Assembly: GCA_022453515.1 (NCBI GenBank)
Contig: JAJNNY010000002.1
Location: 992,001-1,056,000, forward strand
Origin: Astrocystis sublimbata
Taxonomy: Eukaryota > Ascomycota > Sordariomycetes > Xylariales > Xylariaceae
Direction: 5' to 3'
DNA: 64,000 nucleotides
Position numbers and translations under genes: made by a program. Each line of letters starts with the position of its first letter. Positions within the stretch are counted from its first letter, which is position 1. A model generated the notes under the pieces. That model ran no database searches, was not told the DNA's origin, and saw only the letters and a program-made list of their open reading frames with translations. Shown here in pieces: positions 35,281-48,969 of this stretch.

Positions 35281-38200
35281 GACACCCCGTCAGTACCTAG
35301 GTACCTAAGACAGGCGAGAACAGGGAAGGGAAGCAAGGGACGCGAGTATGTACTCACCTAACCTGACCCCCCGAGTAGCGCCGCTCTAGAGCTACCTTCG
35401 CGACCTAAACATCTACTCGCAAGGCAGGCACCGACGCACTCAAAGCAAGATCAGTGAGGTACCTAGGTAATCTCGGGCCACCAACTTGATTCAAGTATTC
35501 GCATCAAGGTGGCAGGTAGGTGCCTGAATCTCTACTATCGTGGAGACCTTAAGCCAGGGGGCCAGGTACATTATGCACATGCACCACCAGCAGAGCAACT
35601 TAACCTTAGGTAAGGTTTGAAGGTGGGGTTTACTTCCAACTCCCCCACCAAGTTTGATACAATTCCAAGTTCCAATTTGCTTGCTCGCTTCAATTGGATA
35701 CTATGCGTACAAGACGCACATTAAGATATTTATATCGAAACTGAAATGATCTTACAAACACAGAATATAATGGCAATCTGTACGACTACCTAGGTTTTAG
35801 TCCAATAGGTATGCCATTGCTACCGCAGCCCTGAGGCAAACTACCTATGCACGTGCCTGTACTACCGGAAGTAGTGCACAGGTGGTAAACTCCTCACTTT
35901 GGCAGCCCACATTATAATACATGGCAGGCATGTACAACCTCTTACCTAGGTGTGATGGTCTGAGACTCGCCGATGCTGCTGCTGCTGTGTCGCAGTGTGC
36001 GATTTCACCTATCGCGGGGTGCTCCGCCGCAGTGCCGCTTAGTCTCAAAAGAATACCCGTCTTGTCTAGGTACTAGCAACTAATATTATACATTTTGCGT
36101 AAATATGTAGGCTGAATGGATTTAGAAGTGTCTAGCAGCGGCTTCAAACATTACTAGTACCAAATCCACGTACCATAGATATATGGATCAGTTCGACGGC
36201 GAACTTGTTCGCTTTCCCAAGTGTTGAGTTGACGGAAAGCTTCAAATGGTAGCTACGCGTGCGCGTTTTAAGCTTAGTTGTATTTAACAAGCAGTTAACA
36301 ATACCTTGGGACGTAGGACGTGCCCGTTGCTCCATATTGCCTAACAGAATATACTTTCGAAGTGTTATGTCGAGAGCACCTAGAACGTGAGAACGTGAGA
36401 ACGTGAGAACGTGAGAACGTGAGTATGAACTAACCGAGGTGACCATGTTGAATACGTCAGCTGTCCTTCTTTCTTTCCCACTACCTCTTGTGCCGGATGG
36501 TTTCTCCGGGCACTCGATCAATAATAGCTCGTAAGAGACCCTCGCCCACTTCAGTCCAATTTGAACAAAACTTCAGTCCTCCTCAAGTCCCGTGCTTAGG
36601 GGGCATGTTACATGGCCCGTTGTTCGCACTGATTATTTAATCATTATTAACTAGAAGAAGTATTTTATTTATCCCATTCTGTCCCATAGCATAGCGAGAC
36701 CCAAATGAAATGAAATGCACACAGCAGTAGTACAAATCATCATGATGTCTTAGAAGTTCAGGTGAGGGAGAACAAGTCAGTATTTCTTATTGTTTATTGT
36801 TTATACATATACCTAAATTGCTAAATGCGAATAGTTAAAGAGGGGAGATTGATGGAATTGAATGTAATTAACTAATGATATAGTCAGTTCTTTAAAGTGT
36901 AACGAAAATGCGGCAAGGAATACTGATGGCTAGTACTAGGGGGCTTAGGAACTTGAATCTACTCATCTTGATAGCTCAACCGTTATTACTTCTATCGAAA
37001 TGATATCTGAGAGTACATGACCCATATTATGTATTCCATTGAGAGGACTTTATGCGATCATTCGTTTTTGAGATCAGGCACTAGGATCCTCCGTTGATAC
37101 TATAACCCCATTTATGGAGACGCAAACAAAAGTCAACCCTTAGATTGCTCATATATGTTCTATATCGAAAGACTACTTCGTTGAAAATTTTCCATGATCG
37201 GTGACCTATGGGATATTCCACGAGCTACTATTTGATCATGCAACATGTAACAACAACATGGGTACTGACAGGACGAAATGACTCTACAATTTTACTTCTG
37301 ACATATTGAATTGCACCGGTTCTACAATTGTTTCTATCATCATACACAACCCCTACAAGACTACAAGTACTACGTGACAAGCAAGAAAGTTTTAGTAACT
37401 AGGTCATTGTATTTATTCTACATGCTCACAGGCATTTCGCAAGTCGTAGTTAGAACTATATCATGTATGACAAGCCTATAGAGTAGACGATAATGTCTCA
37501 AATCGGACGAATGGGACAAGCCCACTCTGCAGGTCATGTACGAGACGCCGATAATTAGACATGAGCACCTGTTATACAACTTTGTAAACTAGTTACTCGT
37601 AGTCTCAATACCTATCTTGAAGAGCGCAATAAGACGAGCAGGGGGTTGTTGGTGAAACTCAACGGGTCGATGTATCAAAACTTCTTCCTCTTTTTAGGAA
37701 GCCCTCAGGACTTGTTCAGTCGAAAGATTAATCCTCTCTTGGTGTCCCCGTTGCTACCTACTTTGCTTACCTAGATAGACAATATAGTTATCTTCGATGA
37801 ATTATCAACGCAGGAATTGATAAATGAAAGGGGCGGGTCAGACTATCAAACTCGCTGTACCGTTCTTCGCGCAGCAAGATGCTGGCTCCAGAGTTGAAGC
37901 TTTCTGTTTCCTCCCTCAGATTCTAAATATGGGTGATTATATTTTAGAATGTGCCCTAGGTAATCACACGATGCACCATAACCTATATCAAATTCGTGAC
38001 CTTATTCAATCCATCACCTCCTTATTCGAATAATAAAACTCGCATGTTGTTCCAAAGCCTATGTCTATCTAATTGTTGGCTCTAACTACTACCTGTGTAC
38101 TCTACCTGGTGTGACTTTCAGATGTTACAGTTTCGCACATCGGGATCAGCAAGATTACGCAGTGCTATCATTCAAATGCATATCTAGCCATGCTTCGCAG

Positions 38201-41200
38201 TCTATGCACTTGGATATTTGCAATATGTTTGGTAGTAGCCACCGAAACGCTCAGTTTACTTCGATACTCAGCAAATTTCAGTTATCTTTGGTCTGTGTTT
38301 GTGATAAGCTACAATGAAGATAGCATGGCTGCCTTCCATAACGATGCATTTGCTACATTATTTGTGTCCCGTGACACATGTTGCACACTATGTGACATGA
38401 TGTAGATAAATCCCCTCTATGCATTTATGTTATTAGCAGTACCCTCAGCAGCGTTCTCCATATTTGATGTTAGATACTTTGTTTCACAAAGGGGATCTAA
38501 AATGGTTACTAACACGAGTAGGAAGTAATATTCGGGCAGGGCCAGCAACTGACTTGCAACATACCATTTCACGGTCCGTGTCTCTATAGGATTTACGAAA
38601 ATACCCGATAATTATGGCTGAATCTCATTATACAGCATCCCCAACGTTGGAATGATCTACAGAGCATCAGCACCGCACCTTGGTGTCATAGTGCCTCTCA
38701 TCACTATTGTTACCATTCAACAATGTGTCTGTCCTTCGTTTTCGACCGATTAGTCTACGTCCAGGACACATAATTCCAGTTAACCATGAGCTTACAGACT
38801 ACGTGATCAGCTATTGATAAGGTAACACTAAACAGCAAGCGAAAGCTTGGTCTATGCTGGTATGTTGTTCCGAAAAGCGTCGTATTAACCTGTCCCTATT
38901 TCTTTACCTCTTTGCACCGAGTCTAGGGCCACAAGAATAACTATACAAAGACGTAATTTAACTCTCTATTTTGACTTCTCAGTTTCTTTCCCATACAAAA
39001 TGAAACTCTCATTCGAATGTAGGTAGTCAGGCATACAATACACAACTCGCAACCCTGAATGTTACGAGCATCCAGGCTTACACTACTCGGAAGAGTGATG
39101 GCACAAGGGTACGCAAGGAAGATATCTAGGATTAATTCTATGAGATGAGTAAACTTTCTACTGTGATAGATGTTACTCAGATCTTCAGAACGAGCTACGT
39201 ACTGTGACAGAAACTGTTGTAACTACCTAAGTAGGTAGTCAGGTGACACTAGCATCTGCCCAGCTCTATCATAAGCGGCTAAATTACTCGTTGTGAGATG
39301 ATGATTTTGCGTAGATGAAAGTCAGCAATGAGCCGCATTTGATCCCTTCCGCAGAAATCTATAGTCGTTTAGTGATGCAATGAACTTATTGGACCTTGAC
39401 AAGTAAGCCTCGTACTCTGACTACAAAGCTCACATCGCATCAAATGTGAGAACGAAGCATTTGTACCATCAGCTTCTCTTAGGTTGCACATTACATGATT
39501 TGTGGCATCACGGGCCGCAGTCAGCTGAAGGGTCACACCGTACATCCAGAGAGAGAGCTGATGTCAGGTGATTTCGCCTGTGTCGCCCATCTTCTAAAGA
39601 GCCCCAAAGTCCCAATTCCACCCCACGTGGAGGTAAGAGGGAAGTACCATGTGGTGACGAAAGCGTTTACTAGCTGGTCGTGTAACACACCATCGATTAG
39701 GTAGGTACTTAGTAAGTAGCTACAGCTAACAGCTTGCCAAAAGGCCAAAGAACTGTGCAACGATAAACATCACAAGGTGGCACGATGATAGGCAAGAGTA
39801 GAGGTAGGTAGGTACTTGGGCATGTAGGTAAGCAAGCAGCCTGCAGAGAACAGCGTAGAACAGCGTCACAACCGGCATCGCCGACCCAAGACTACGACGT
39901 CGGCGTTTCGCCTAGTCCCGTTTTCTGTCTAGGTAGGATCTGCGTCGCAATGCAGCTGCTATCATCATGCAACGCACGACGAGCCTAGGTACATAAGGGC
40001 TTATACTAAGGTACTTTAGGTAGTATGTAGGATTCTCCCCTATCTGGTGTGTGGGATTTGATAGGCTCCCAATCGAGGAACTGCATCGCTGAATAATTAC
40101 TTAGTGCTTTGGGTAATGAGTTACCGACCGACGTGCTGGATCTCTGCCAATGACCTTTTGCCTGGAGAGAGTCGCATCGATGGGATGGGCTACCTACACG
40201 CATGGTACCATCTGTCGTACAGATGGATGGGCCGGTTACCGATTCGCTAACCTCCGGAGAGCGAGAGATCCGGCAACCTTCACACAAGTGCCGTGCCATG
40301 TCGTAAACGCTTTCATACAGCAGATGTATTCTACCTGCTGCGCCAGCGACAGCCAGCATGTTGACTTCGGTGGCTGATTGTGTGTTTTCTCTTACTGCAC
40401 GAATGCCGATCGATACCGGTGATTCAAAAGATCTGGCACCATTCTGAAGCCTCATACACATTTCCCAACACATGGTTTTGAGAAGATCCAGACTGCCTTT
40501 GGGACATCTCATGACCGCGTCCCGGGGCAGTACACTTGCACGGAAACGTGGCAGGTGATACAGCGGAAATACAACCAAGCGCAAAACCCCCGCCTGTTGC
40601 GGGATATGCTATCATCTCCATGATCATATCACCATATCTAGTGGGTACCACAAAGACCCGTGCTGGCGAACTGAAAATTGACATAATGGTCTTTCCCTCG
40701 CATGCAACGTTCGCATGCCGGAGAGGAGAACCACCCTACATTAGATGATCTAGTCTTGTCAGAACACGTATGTAAACACGGACGCAGGGGGTGAAAGGAC
40801 GGGCTCGGACGGGGGCAAGCAATGTGAGGGCAGTGTTAAAATTCGAGTGGGAATACCGATCAGGTAATCTACCCCGAAATCTATGATCACCGCCCCGTAG
40901 GGCTGGCCCTATGAAAGACGTGCGCGAAGCTTATTAGCCGCCCGCCTGTTCGGCGCAGGGGTGACTGCTACCAACAACCAGCCCCCCTTGTCTGCTCCCC
41001 CCTTGCATTGGATGGCGACAATGATGGGAAGAACAGCCCTATGACAAGCCCACCAGCCCACAAACAGGGGGAACAAAAGCCAGGCTACTGATCCAAGCCT
41101 AGCGCCGTCTTGGCTCGACCATCAACATTCCTTGTCTATGTACTTTGGAGTCGAATCGCGGTAAATCCGTATTGCGCGTATTACTAGTCTGGCATGCAAG

Positions 41201-42036
41201 GAACTTCCCCTAATCTGCCATGTCTGGGCAATGAAACGCAACTTTCATTGCCGTAGCCTTCTCTTCTGAGTGATTTGTTCACCGCAATGATGAGCTCACC
41301 TCTGTGCTGTGCCGCCATTTCAATACCAGGTTTCATACCGAGCTCTGTCGGGATGGTTGCTGTTTGCAGCAGGCAACAGCACTCGGCAAGAGTTGCGAGG
41401 CGGTGAGCCTTCTCGTACATGGGAGCCAAAAGGCCATGAGTGGGGAAGCCAATGACGGTATTACAAGCATCTGGTCATAGACCACAGTTCTGTCCCCTGC
41501 CAGCCCTGCCACGATGTCCTTAGTTAGTTGGGGAGTTTGGGCATGTACCGGTACAACATCCCTACTCTTGGGTCAGTTCTGTCGGATTCCGCGTTTGTGG
41601 GAGGTATGGCACCAAGTAGGCTGGAGGCCAGAGTAATGCCAACTGCTTGGCTTATTCAAGGTTCTCTATGTCTAGACCAGTTCCCCAATGTAACGATTGT
41701 ACTATCGTTTTTTCAATGCTGAGCCTGCCGCTGCGTCTATGGATGTACACGAGTAATAGCTCTAACCAACCGTTTAAACACCTCCATATGATAAATCGTA
41801 TACAATGATTTGTTTCATAGCTATGAGAAGCACAAGCTAGGTAACATGGGCTTAATGAGAAATAAAATCCGCCTCCTGTATTCGTAATAATTATTGATGC
41901 GTGGTGGAGGCGATGATGCATAGCATCAAGCACCCGCCAGAAGGAGCGAGCCTTAAACGAAAATTGTTTACTGACGCTGAACCAGCGCGTCATGTATAGA
42001 ACCAGCTTAATCTAGAACTGTGTGCGATCTCGCGCA
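35281..42036. other. Gene-poor AT-rich region of 6.7 kb
   Basis: No open frame here encodes a recognisable family, and no intron-spliced gene could be built on either strand. From about 36500 to 39480 the DNA is clearly AT-rich with dense TA steps. The flanks (35281-36000 and 39700-40050) hold many copies of the GGTACCTAGGTA-type motif. The longest frame is 40006-40584 (minus, 192 codons), with random-looking Cys/Arg/Ser-rich composition. The AT-rich core might be an old decayed repeat, but I cannot see terminal repeats or transposon motifs. Confidence 0.5.
36383..36422 (+). repeat. Five tandem copies of an 8-bp unit GAACGTGA
   Basis: Five perfect head-to-tail copies of GAACGTGA. The flanking bases (CCTA before, GTATGAAC after) do not continue it. 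There is no associated gene. Confidence 0.95.
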
Positions 42037-44995
42037 CTATGAGTTTTCTCTTCTTTTTCTCTTGCGGCCGCCGGGTTGAGTACCTTCATCGCCGACGAAG
42101 TGATTCTTCTCGATCTGGTGCTGCCGCAAATTATCCCGCCGATTCTTGTATTCGGAGTTGCAACCCGGATATGGGCACTTGAAAATGGTAGGCGGGTTCG
42201 TCGAATGTTGCATCTTCTTGTGCTTTGCCATACTGCCTTTGAACCATTGCGGGTCGCCTTTTGGCCTATAACCGCAAATCTCACAGCGCTCGTTTGCTTC
42301 CACTTTCTGTCCAGACGAAGCTAGCGTGGAAGACCCCGAGGCTTCATTCTCCTCACTTTGAGCGTTGGAGGGAGGCGTGGGTCGGTAGACATTGGAGATT
42401 GAATGATCGGGAGGCGCGTCCGACACAGGTGTAGGGGAGATAGTATACTCGCTGGGGGTCTCAGAGGCATGACTCCTTATCGGTGGAGGTTTCGGACTGT
42501 TGGAAGGCAGCTGCGCCCCTGGAGGAATCGAGTGAATAGGCAAACCGATAGGCGAATCGAATCTTGGCACTTCTTCGGGTCTGCCCTGCTGATCCGAGCC
42601 GGGAAATATTGGGTACATCCAATTAGGTGTGAAATTGTCTACCCATGGGTAATGAACCACGGGATAATCTGGATGGGCCCCTTGGGGTATCTGGGGCTCG
42701 CGGAATGAATTTTGAATCATACTATCAACAAGTGATATACCAAGCGAATGATATTCCATCCGCGACCGATTTCCCGGCTGGGAATAGACTTGGTTACAGA
42801 AGCCCCGGACTTGAAGGTCATACTGGTCCAAATACTCATTTGATGTGAAGTGGTTCTGCAGAGCACTATTAGCGGAAGCGGGATGGAATCAATTGTGCTA
42901 GAAATAACCGTAGAAGAAGGCCTTGATGGCATGATGGTTAAGGGAGTGAGGTGAGAAGATGGGATGTGTCTGCATACCTTCCCTGCTCGTATGAGCTCAA
43001 GCTCAAGTTTTCGGATCGTGCCATAATATCCTGCCCGGCAACTCTGTCCAATGCCTTTCAACTTTTGCAACAGGTCCTCAGTGTCATGGTACGAATGACA
43101 TAGATCCTGGACAATGAACGAGGATGTGATTGTAAGAGGTGTGTGTGCCTGTAGACTGGGGTCATTTGAGGTCAGGTGTAGAGACCAAAGATTCGAGTTA
43201 AGAACTTCGGTAGGCTGTTGAGTGCTGCCATTCAGCATCGTGATCTCAAGTTCTGTCTTCTCGTCAGCCTGTGCCTTGAAACCGAAACGCAACGAGGGTT
43301 GGGAGGTCACTGACCGTCCAAAAAGTTTTGACCAGTAACAACGAAGATATCAGTGGTTGCCATAGTCGCAGAGCTGCTCTGATACTCTATTTCCTTACCC
43401 TTGTTTCCTGGTAACCTGTTTGTCGCTCGTGCGGATTGTCCTCGAGGATCTTGCTGATGTTCTTGCCAGATAGTTGTCACGATCTGGTAGTAACTATCGC
43501 GGTAGGTTGTGTCGAAAAGCGTACTGTAGGTGATAGCTTGATCATATAGCTTATGCGATATGGTCATTAGGTTGTTGCCATAGAGTACCAAGGACATGGA
43601 ATATATGACGTGAATGAAGCATAAGTATTCGAGTGGATCCGGTCGAGCATCATGGCTTTGGTATATAATTCGTTTCAACTTTGCAAGACCTGCCGAAGCA
43701 ACTGTTCTCGGCGTCTGTTTAATAAAAGATTCAGCAAGTGGATTACTCTGCATCCTGCCAAGTCTTGACACCGAAGCAGAAAATTGTTCCCCTAATGCCC
43801 CCATGACTTGTTCAATCAACGTCTTGGTATCGGAGCCCGTAACTTGGGTTCCAAGAAAGCCTGGCTGAAGGGCTGTCTTCGTGTTGGGATCTGTGAACAT
43901 CATATTGACGGACGTGTCGAACGAAAATTCTGTATTGATGGATGATAACCACGAAAAACTGTCCTTTGGATCATATGAGGACGTGAGAGGGTCTGATAGC
44001 AGTCGAGGTATCGCAGAAGATAGTTGATCATCTAGAGGAAATTCTGGCAGACATCTCATCGTAAAAAGACTAGGGTCTTTTGGGCAGGCAAGGCCATCCA
44101 AGCACCTCTCCTTGCCCGATTTAACAGTTTCTTGAGATGTCATCGGATGGGTCTCAGCACTCAAAGGTGTTATGGGCGAAGCAACCTCGGCCTCACGGCC
44201 AGATACCGTGGTCCACATGGTTGACGCTTTGGAGCCCGCGCTCCACTCAGCACTCCAAGGCGTGATTGGAGATATAGTATGTGATGGTTGAGCAGATGTA
44301 CTTGGAGATAAGTAGGACGTGCGAGGTTTACTTCTGTATTGATCAAGTTGGGTGTTGAGAGCTAACGATGGTCGTCGTCCTCCACTCTCTACTGCTCTTG
44401 TAGTCGTCTGAAGCACGTCTGGGGTTTGTGGTGATTCTCGTGGCTTCGATAGTGAACTCGGTGGTGGCGATAATGGTGTTTCGATACACGATCCCAATGA
44501 ATCCATCATATCGGTAGAATGAGTGTTGTAGTTGACTGCATCAAGCTCAACCCGAGGTCGTAATGATGTCGAGTCTAACTCTAATAGTTCCGTGCCATTC
44601 AACTCTAGCACAGGTTGTTCTTGCTCAGCTGTTTCCCTCGTTTGCGCGTGATCAGGTGGATCGGAACTGTCGACTAGCAGTGATTCATAGCTTGGGGGAC
44701 CAAAACGAGCACTGTATGTAGGTAGACTTGGGGCCTCTCGCCGAACTTTGGGACTGCCGACGTTGGAGAAGAAGTTTTTGGCCATGTTGATGATGCGTCT
44801 TCTTTTGGTAGGTTGTCCAAGACAGCAAGTGCATTGCTTGTCGTTGAAACGCTCGACTTTCATGCATTCGTAGCAAACATATTCGCCTGTTGTGAGGTGT
44901 TGGCATTTTTCTAGATGCCTTAGCATTTCTTCGTGCTCGTCAAAGCGTTCGCCGCAGCGTAGGAGAGGACATCGTAACCGCTCGCTCGCCGCCAT
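42037..44995 (-). CDS. C2H2-type zinc-finger protein with fingers at both ends (unnamed)
   Basis: Exons 44995-43315, 43252-42978 and 42855-42037 (introns of 62 and 122 nt) encode 924 aa. The N terminus has a C2H2-like finger, CPLLRCGERFDEHEEMLRHL, followed by a C4-like cluster (CYEC and CTCC, about 35-55) and a basic KRRR stretch. The middle is Ser/Pro-rich (about 80-330), then a helical segment of unknown type (about 400-560). The C terminus has two finger units: CEICGYRPKG...HKKMQH and CPYPGCNSEYKNRRDNLRQH (about 840-905), ending in a KRKRR nuclear signal. It is probably a nuclear transcription factor; I recognise no named orthologue. The intron 1 acceptor (ACAG at 43253) follows a CTGAC branch site and is the only one keeping the frame. 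The start at 44995 (MAASERLRC) is preferred because a classical intron (45081-45129, GCTACTAAC branch) lies in the leader. Confidence 0.82.
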
Positions 44996-47900
44996 ATGAA
45001 CAGATCTGTTTCGTCTTACAGCCGCCCATACGATGAACCTCTGTTTTGCGCAATCCTCCCCTAATGTAATCTCGCGAGATCTGTAGTTGTTAGTAGCTAT
45101 GGTGCGAAGCTGACAGCGAACGGGCTTACACGCATGAGATAGGAGGCCGAGTGCGGGAATCCGACCGGGAGCTCGACTGCGAAGATCTTCTGGTATGCGA
45201 GTGTCCGTCCGAGAGCGTAGTGAAGGACCGACCCGGCCTCGAGTCCGTGTCAACAGGCTCGTCGTGTGCCGAGTCTGACCTGGATGTGGCAAGACTTTTT
45301 CTGGGTTGCATGATGAAGGGAGTCTACACAGAGCGCAAACATAGGCATGAGAAAAGAAGGGTCTCACGCAGTAATTTAGATCACAACCTACCCATGTCTT
45401 TATTTTAAGGATCTAGAGTAGATATCAACTTCATGGAGGATGACGATGGTAGGACTTTTGGACATGGGTCAGTGGTACCAGTACATCGGCCCAGGACCCG
45501 CGGCCATGACCGCAGGCCAGGGAACAATACTATGTACATCCATTGGTGAGCAGGCTCCCTCTGGCATAGATCCCGTGCGCTATAGTCAGAGGACCCTACA
45601 TAAGTCTTTGGTCGCGCACCATGATGCACAGGATGAGCACGCTGGTGGAGTTGGGGTCCGAAAACGACTCCCAAAATCAACTCGGTGAGGTACGCGGCAG
45701 GGGTAGGCAACAAGGCAGACAAGGGTCGCTCAGTGCGCCTCGTCGCCGAGCTGAGTGGCAGTAACGAGTGCTGACTGCAGGACTCGGGATCTGTCCAATC
45801 ACAGCCGGGCATCTTATACTGGTGGTTCCGGAGCCAGAAGAGCAGAAATCGTCGACATGAGGTTGTTCGACGTCCTCTTAGTTTAACATCCAATCCTGAA
45901 ATGAAACCCTCGGCTTTGGGCGTATTGCACGCCAGAGAGAAGAACGCGAGAACACTTCTAGTCGTTGGCTAGTCGGGAAGACCACGACTTGGCGGCATAT
46001 GCACATCGTGAAACCGCATATCTCCGTCCTGACTGCGACCGTTCGTCCTAAGCTCGTCATTGGAGGTCTCTACGCTCGAAGCTGAACCGAGGAGATGAGA
46101 GAAACCTCCACCTACGTGATAAGAGCAGGCAGACAGGACATCAAGCAGAGACGGGCTGAAGTGCTGATGGCATCCAAGCAGGACTCAAGCATTGCAAACT
46201 GTGCGGGTTGCTCATTGCTGACAGAGATGTCTCTCTTCTCCAATGCGGACGGGGTCGAGGAGACAGGAGACAGGAAACAGGAAACAAGTCTAGAACGACT
46301 TGGACGACAACACCGAGAAGTTCGTAGGGAGTCATAGGACTAGGACGGAGACATAGGACCATCATCGTGGCCAGTGTTGTCGTGAGTACTAACCACCACC
46401 TGGATATCTACTTACTTACTATGCCAACCTAAGTAAGGCGAATAGGGTCGGAGGCCACCTGAGAGGGTCACCACTGCCAACCAGTGGGTAGACTATGGCC
46501 CGGTCAGGACTAGGTAACAAGGACGCCAAAATGCCTGCATGGAACCTAGGCACGTCGAGCAAAGTGCTTACCTACTACTACTAGTCAGTCAGCACATACA
46601 ACATGAACAATTGGAGACGTGAGGCTTGGTAGGACTTCTGAATACCTACCTGACGGCCCCCCATAGGCCAGCTGTATAAGTCAAGAGGTATGGAGGTGCC
46701 AAGGTCGCAGCATTTCTTCTTAATTCCAACCTGAGAGCTGCGCATATGTAATACTGCTGTATGCTAGCAGTTGTAGAAATGAGAAACAGGATGGCTGGTG
46801 GAAATTAGAAGGTGATGGATGTTAGGTAGACCCTCACTAGGTAGGTAGCTACGCTGAGAATACACACACACACTTTTTGGACAATGGAATGCGTGTGCCC
46901 TACTTCGGTGGGCTAACTCTCGCCTGATGATGGTACAAGATTGAAGCTTTCTGGCTTGTATTGTTTAAGCTACGTACAATCTCGGAATACCTTCCTTTCC
47001 GAATCTTCCCTCCCCTTGATTTACAGGATGAAGTTGTAAGAGTAGGAAACTTGGGTGGAGAAGTAGATTTGTCTTGTGGGCGTAGGGAGAATTTGCTATT
47101 CTTCATTCTACGGTTCAATTATCAGAAGCGAACAACAGGGCCTCGTGCTTGGTGATAACTTAGACAAGGGCGCTCGTTGCCTGTTGGTTGCCGGCGTCGG
47201 TCGGCAGCGAACCCCGCGACCGTGGATTCCGACGAGCAGATTGTTATACCACTTACGTCGACTCTGTTTCAAAGCCCCCCCCCTCGATGCCCTCGACGCC
47301 CTCGACGCCCTCTCTCGCCTCCGTCATGTGTTGGAATGGTTGTTTCAAGTTGAAACGACAGGGCCTCGCGATTGGCTGTTTTCGGACGCTGCCCCTCGCT
47401 GCCCCAGGGAGGATCTCACCATTTTCAACCCCGCGACTATGCCGGATAAGCTGGGACGGCGTTCATGGCGAGCATGGCACGATCCACTACGCCCTGACGA
47501 GTAGAAAGCGGCGCTTTTTTCTGACAATTGTCTCCTGATTGCCGATTTTCATCGACCGTCGGCGGGGATCGACAATGGACTGGCACGAACATCCCCAGCC
47601 GAACCCACGGCGGGAACTTGACAGGCGAGACAGGCGAGGCAGGCAAGACAACAGGAATAGAGGGTAATCAATCGTGTACGCTCTTGAGTAGAAGTCGTGT
47701 GTTCAGCAGGTTTCCAACCCCGTCTTTGCCACCAAGCCAATCAATCACATGAAGCAATCTAGGATTCCGGACTATGGATGGAAATTCCGACCTAATATTT
47801 GTTTTTGCGAGCACTCATTTGTCCCTCGAGATATGGAGGCGACAGGGAAGGTATACTGCGGGCTAGCCCGTGAAATAAGGGTGAAATAAGGGTAGATAGA

Positions 47901-48969
47901 GTCTGTGCGGTCGTCGTCGACGCGTGGCATCCTTGCTGTGCCTTTTTGGTGTACTTACATGGACTGAGGCGCCCGATAACCTGCGCGAAGCCTCGACTAA
48001 CCAGACCGGCACCGCAAAATGTTCTATCAATACATTCTAAGTAAAACGATCAAAGAATCAAAGCGGCCAACTTAGTCCCCCGAGCCCATGTGATCAAAGG
48101 TCCAGCCCGGTAGCGGTTCGTTTTGTGCCAGACCAGACCAGAGCCGAACCGGCGCGGCCCAGTTGGACGTATGGGAGGACGACTATTGCATCTCATTCGC
48201 TCCCGCGGCTTTTCTTATCTAGCAGATAGCCAGCCCTCGCCAGCCCGAGCCCAGTCCTGAGGTTATCTCGCCCTCCTTGACGCCAGTCTCTCTCTCTTGG
48301 GCGTGGCTTTCAGGGGACCTGGCGACTGGCGACTACGAAAACAGCGAAGTTCGACTGCGGGTTTATCTCGTGCTGCACATGGTATGTCATACCGCAGGAT
48401 CGTCTCAGCAGCAGTAGCACCATCGCTCCAAACAGCACATATAACCACAACAACGGGCCCTCCTCGTCGATCAACGGTTTTTCTAGCCCACTTCCCTGTT
48501 TCTCCCTGATTATCTTTCTAGCCATCTGGTCCATTCTCTCTGCTTAACCTTGACCATTCAAGCTTCAATTACATATATACCCCTCCGTTACATGAATCCT
48601 TCTCCGCGTTGAACGCAGCGACAACAGGTTGTTGTTCCTTACACCCCGCAATTTGCCCAGTGTCGAGACTCGAGGTCGTCGATATTCTATATTCTATACT
48701 TACTTACCCAATATTCTCCGTCTTCTATTTTTATTCCAGATTGATCCTTGCAGCCGTTGTGCCGTCCTGTTCGACCGGCAGATAGTGCATGTCGCCGGCG
48801 TGGGATTCCAACGACCCGGGTACGAATTGCAAATACTACTACGAAGAGTTTTTTTTAATTAAATCCGACGGTCCGCCTCAGGGTTCCATGTGCATTTACA
48901 ACCCATCTGGTCCCTAGGTGCATTCCCGTACCGGTAGTCCCCAACTCGCTTACCAGTCACCATGCGACA
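44996..48969. other. Divergent intergenic region with a probable leader intron
   Basis: This 4-kb gap separates divergent genes. A probable 5'-leader intron of the zinc-finger gene is visible at 45081-45129 (minus: GTAAGC ... GCTACTAAC ... CTACAG). Removing it leaves upstream ATGs out of frame with the main start. The rest shows no recognisable frame. A short CTCGACGCC repeat lies near 47283-47315 and an (AC)n run near 46862-46873. Confidence 0.5.

Noticed and set aside
40199..40222. Short inverted repeat CCATCTGT-CGT-ACAGATGG
   Set aside because: An isolated 8-bp hairpin with no T-run, gene or second copy nearby; this can occur by chance.
40006..40584. 192-codon frame on the minus strand
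   Set aside because: No recognisable family, and the composition is rich in Cys, Arg and Ser as expected of chance translation. There are no introns or context supporting a gene.
44996..45367. N-terminal extension of the zinc-finger protein to an ATG at 45367
   Set aside because: A clear intron (45081-45129) interrupts it, and the extension is basic and low in complexity. The protein resembles a finger protein only from MAASERL at 44995.
45405..45893. 162-codon frame on the minus strand upstream of the zinc-finger gene
   Set aside because: No family resemblance. It lies where the leader or promoter of the zinc-finger gene should be.
47076..47504. 142-codon GC-rich plus-strand frame
   Set aside because: Internal short repeats (CTCGACGCC) create the Leu-Asp-Ala run; no domain, and no start or splice context.
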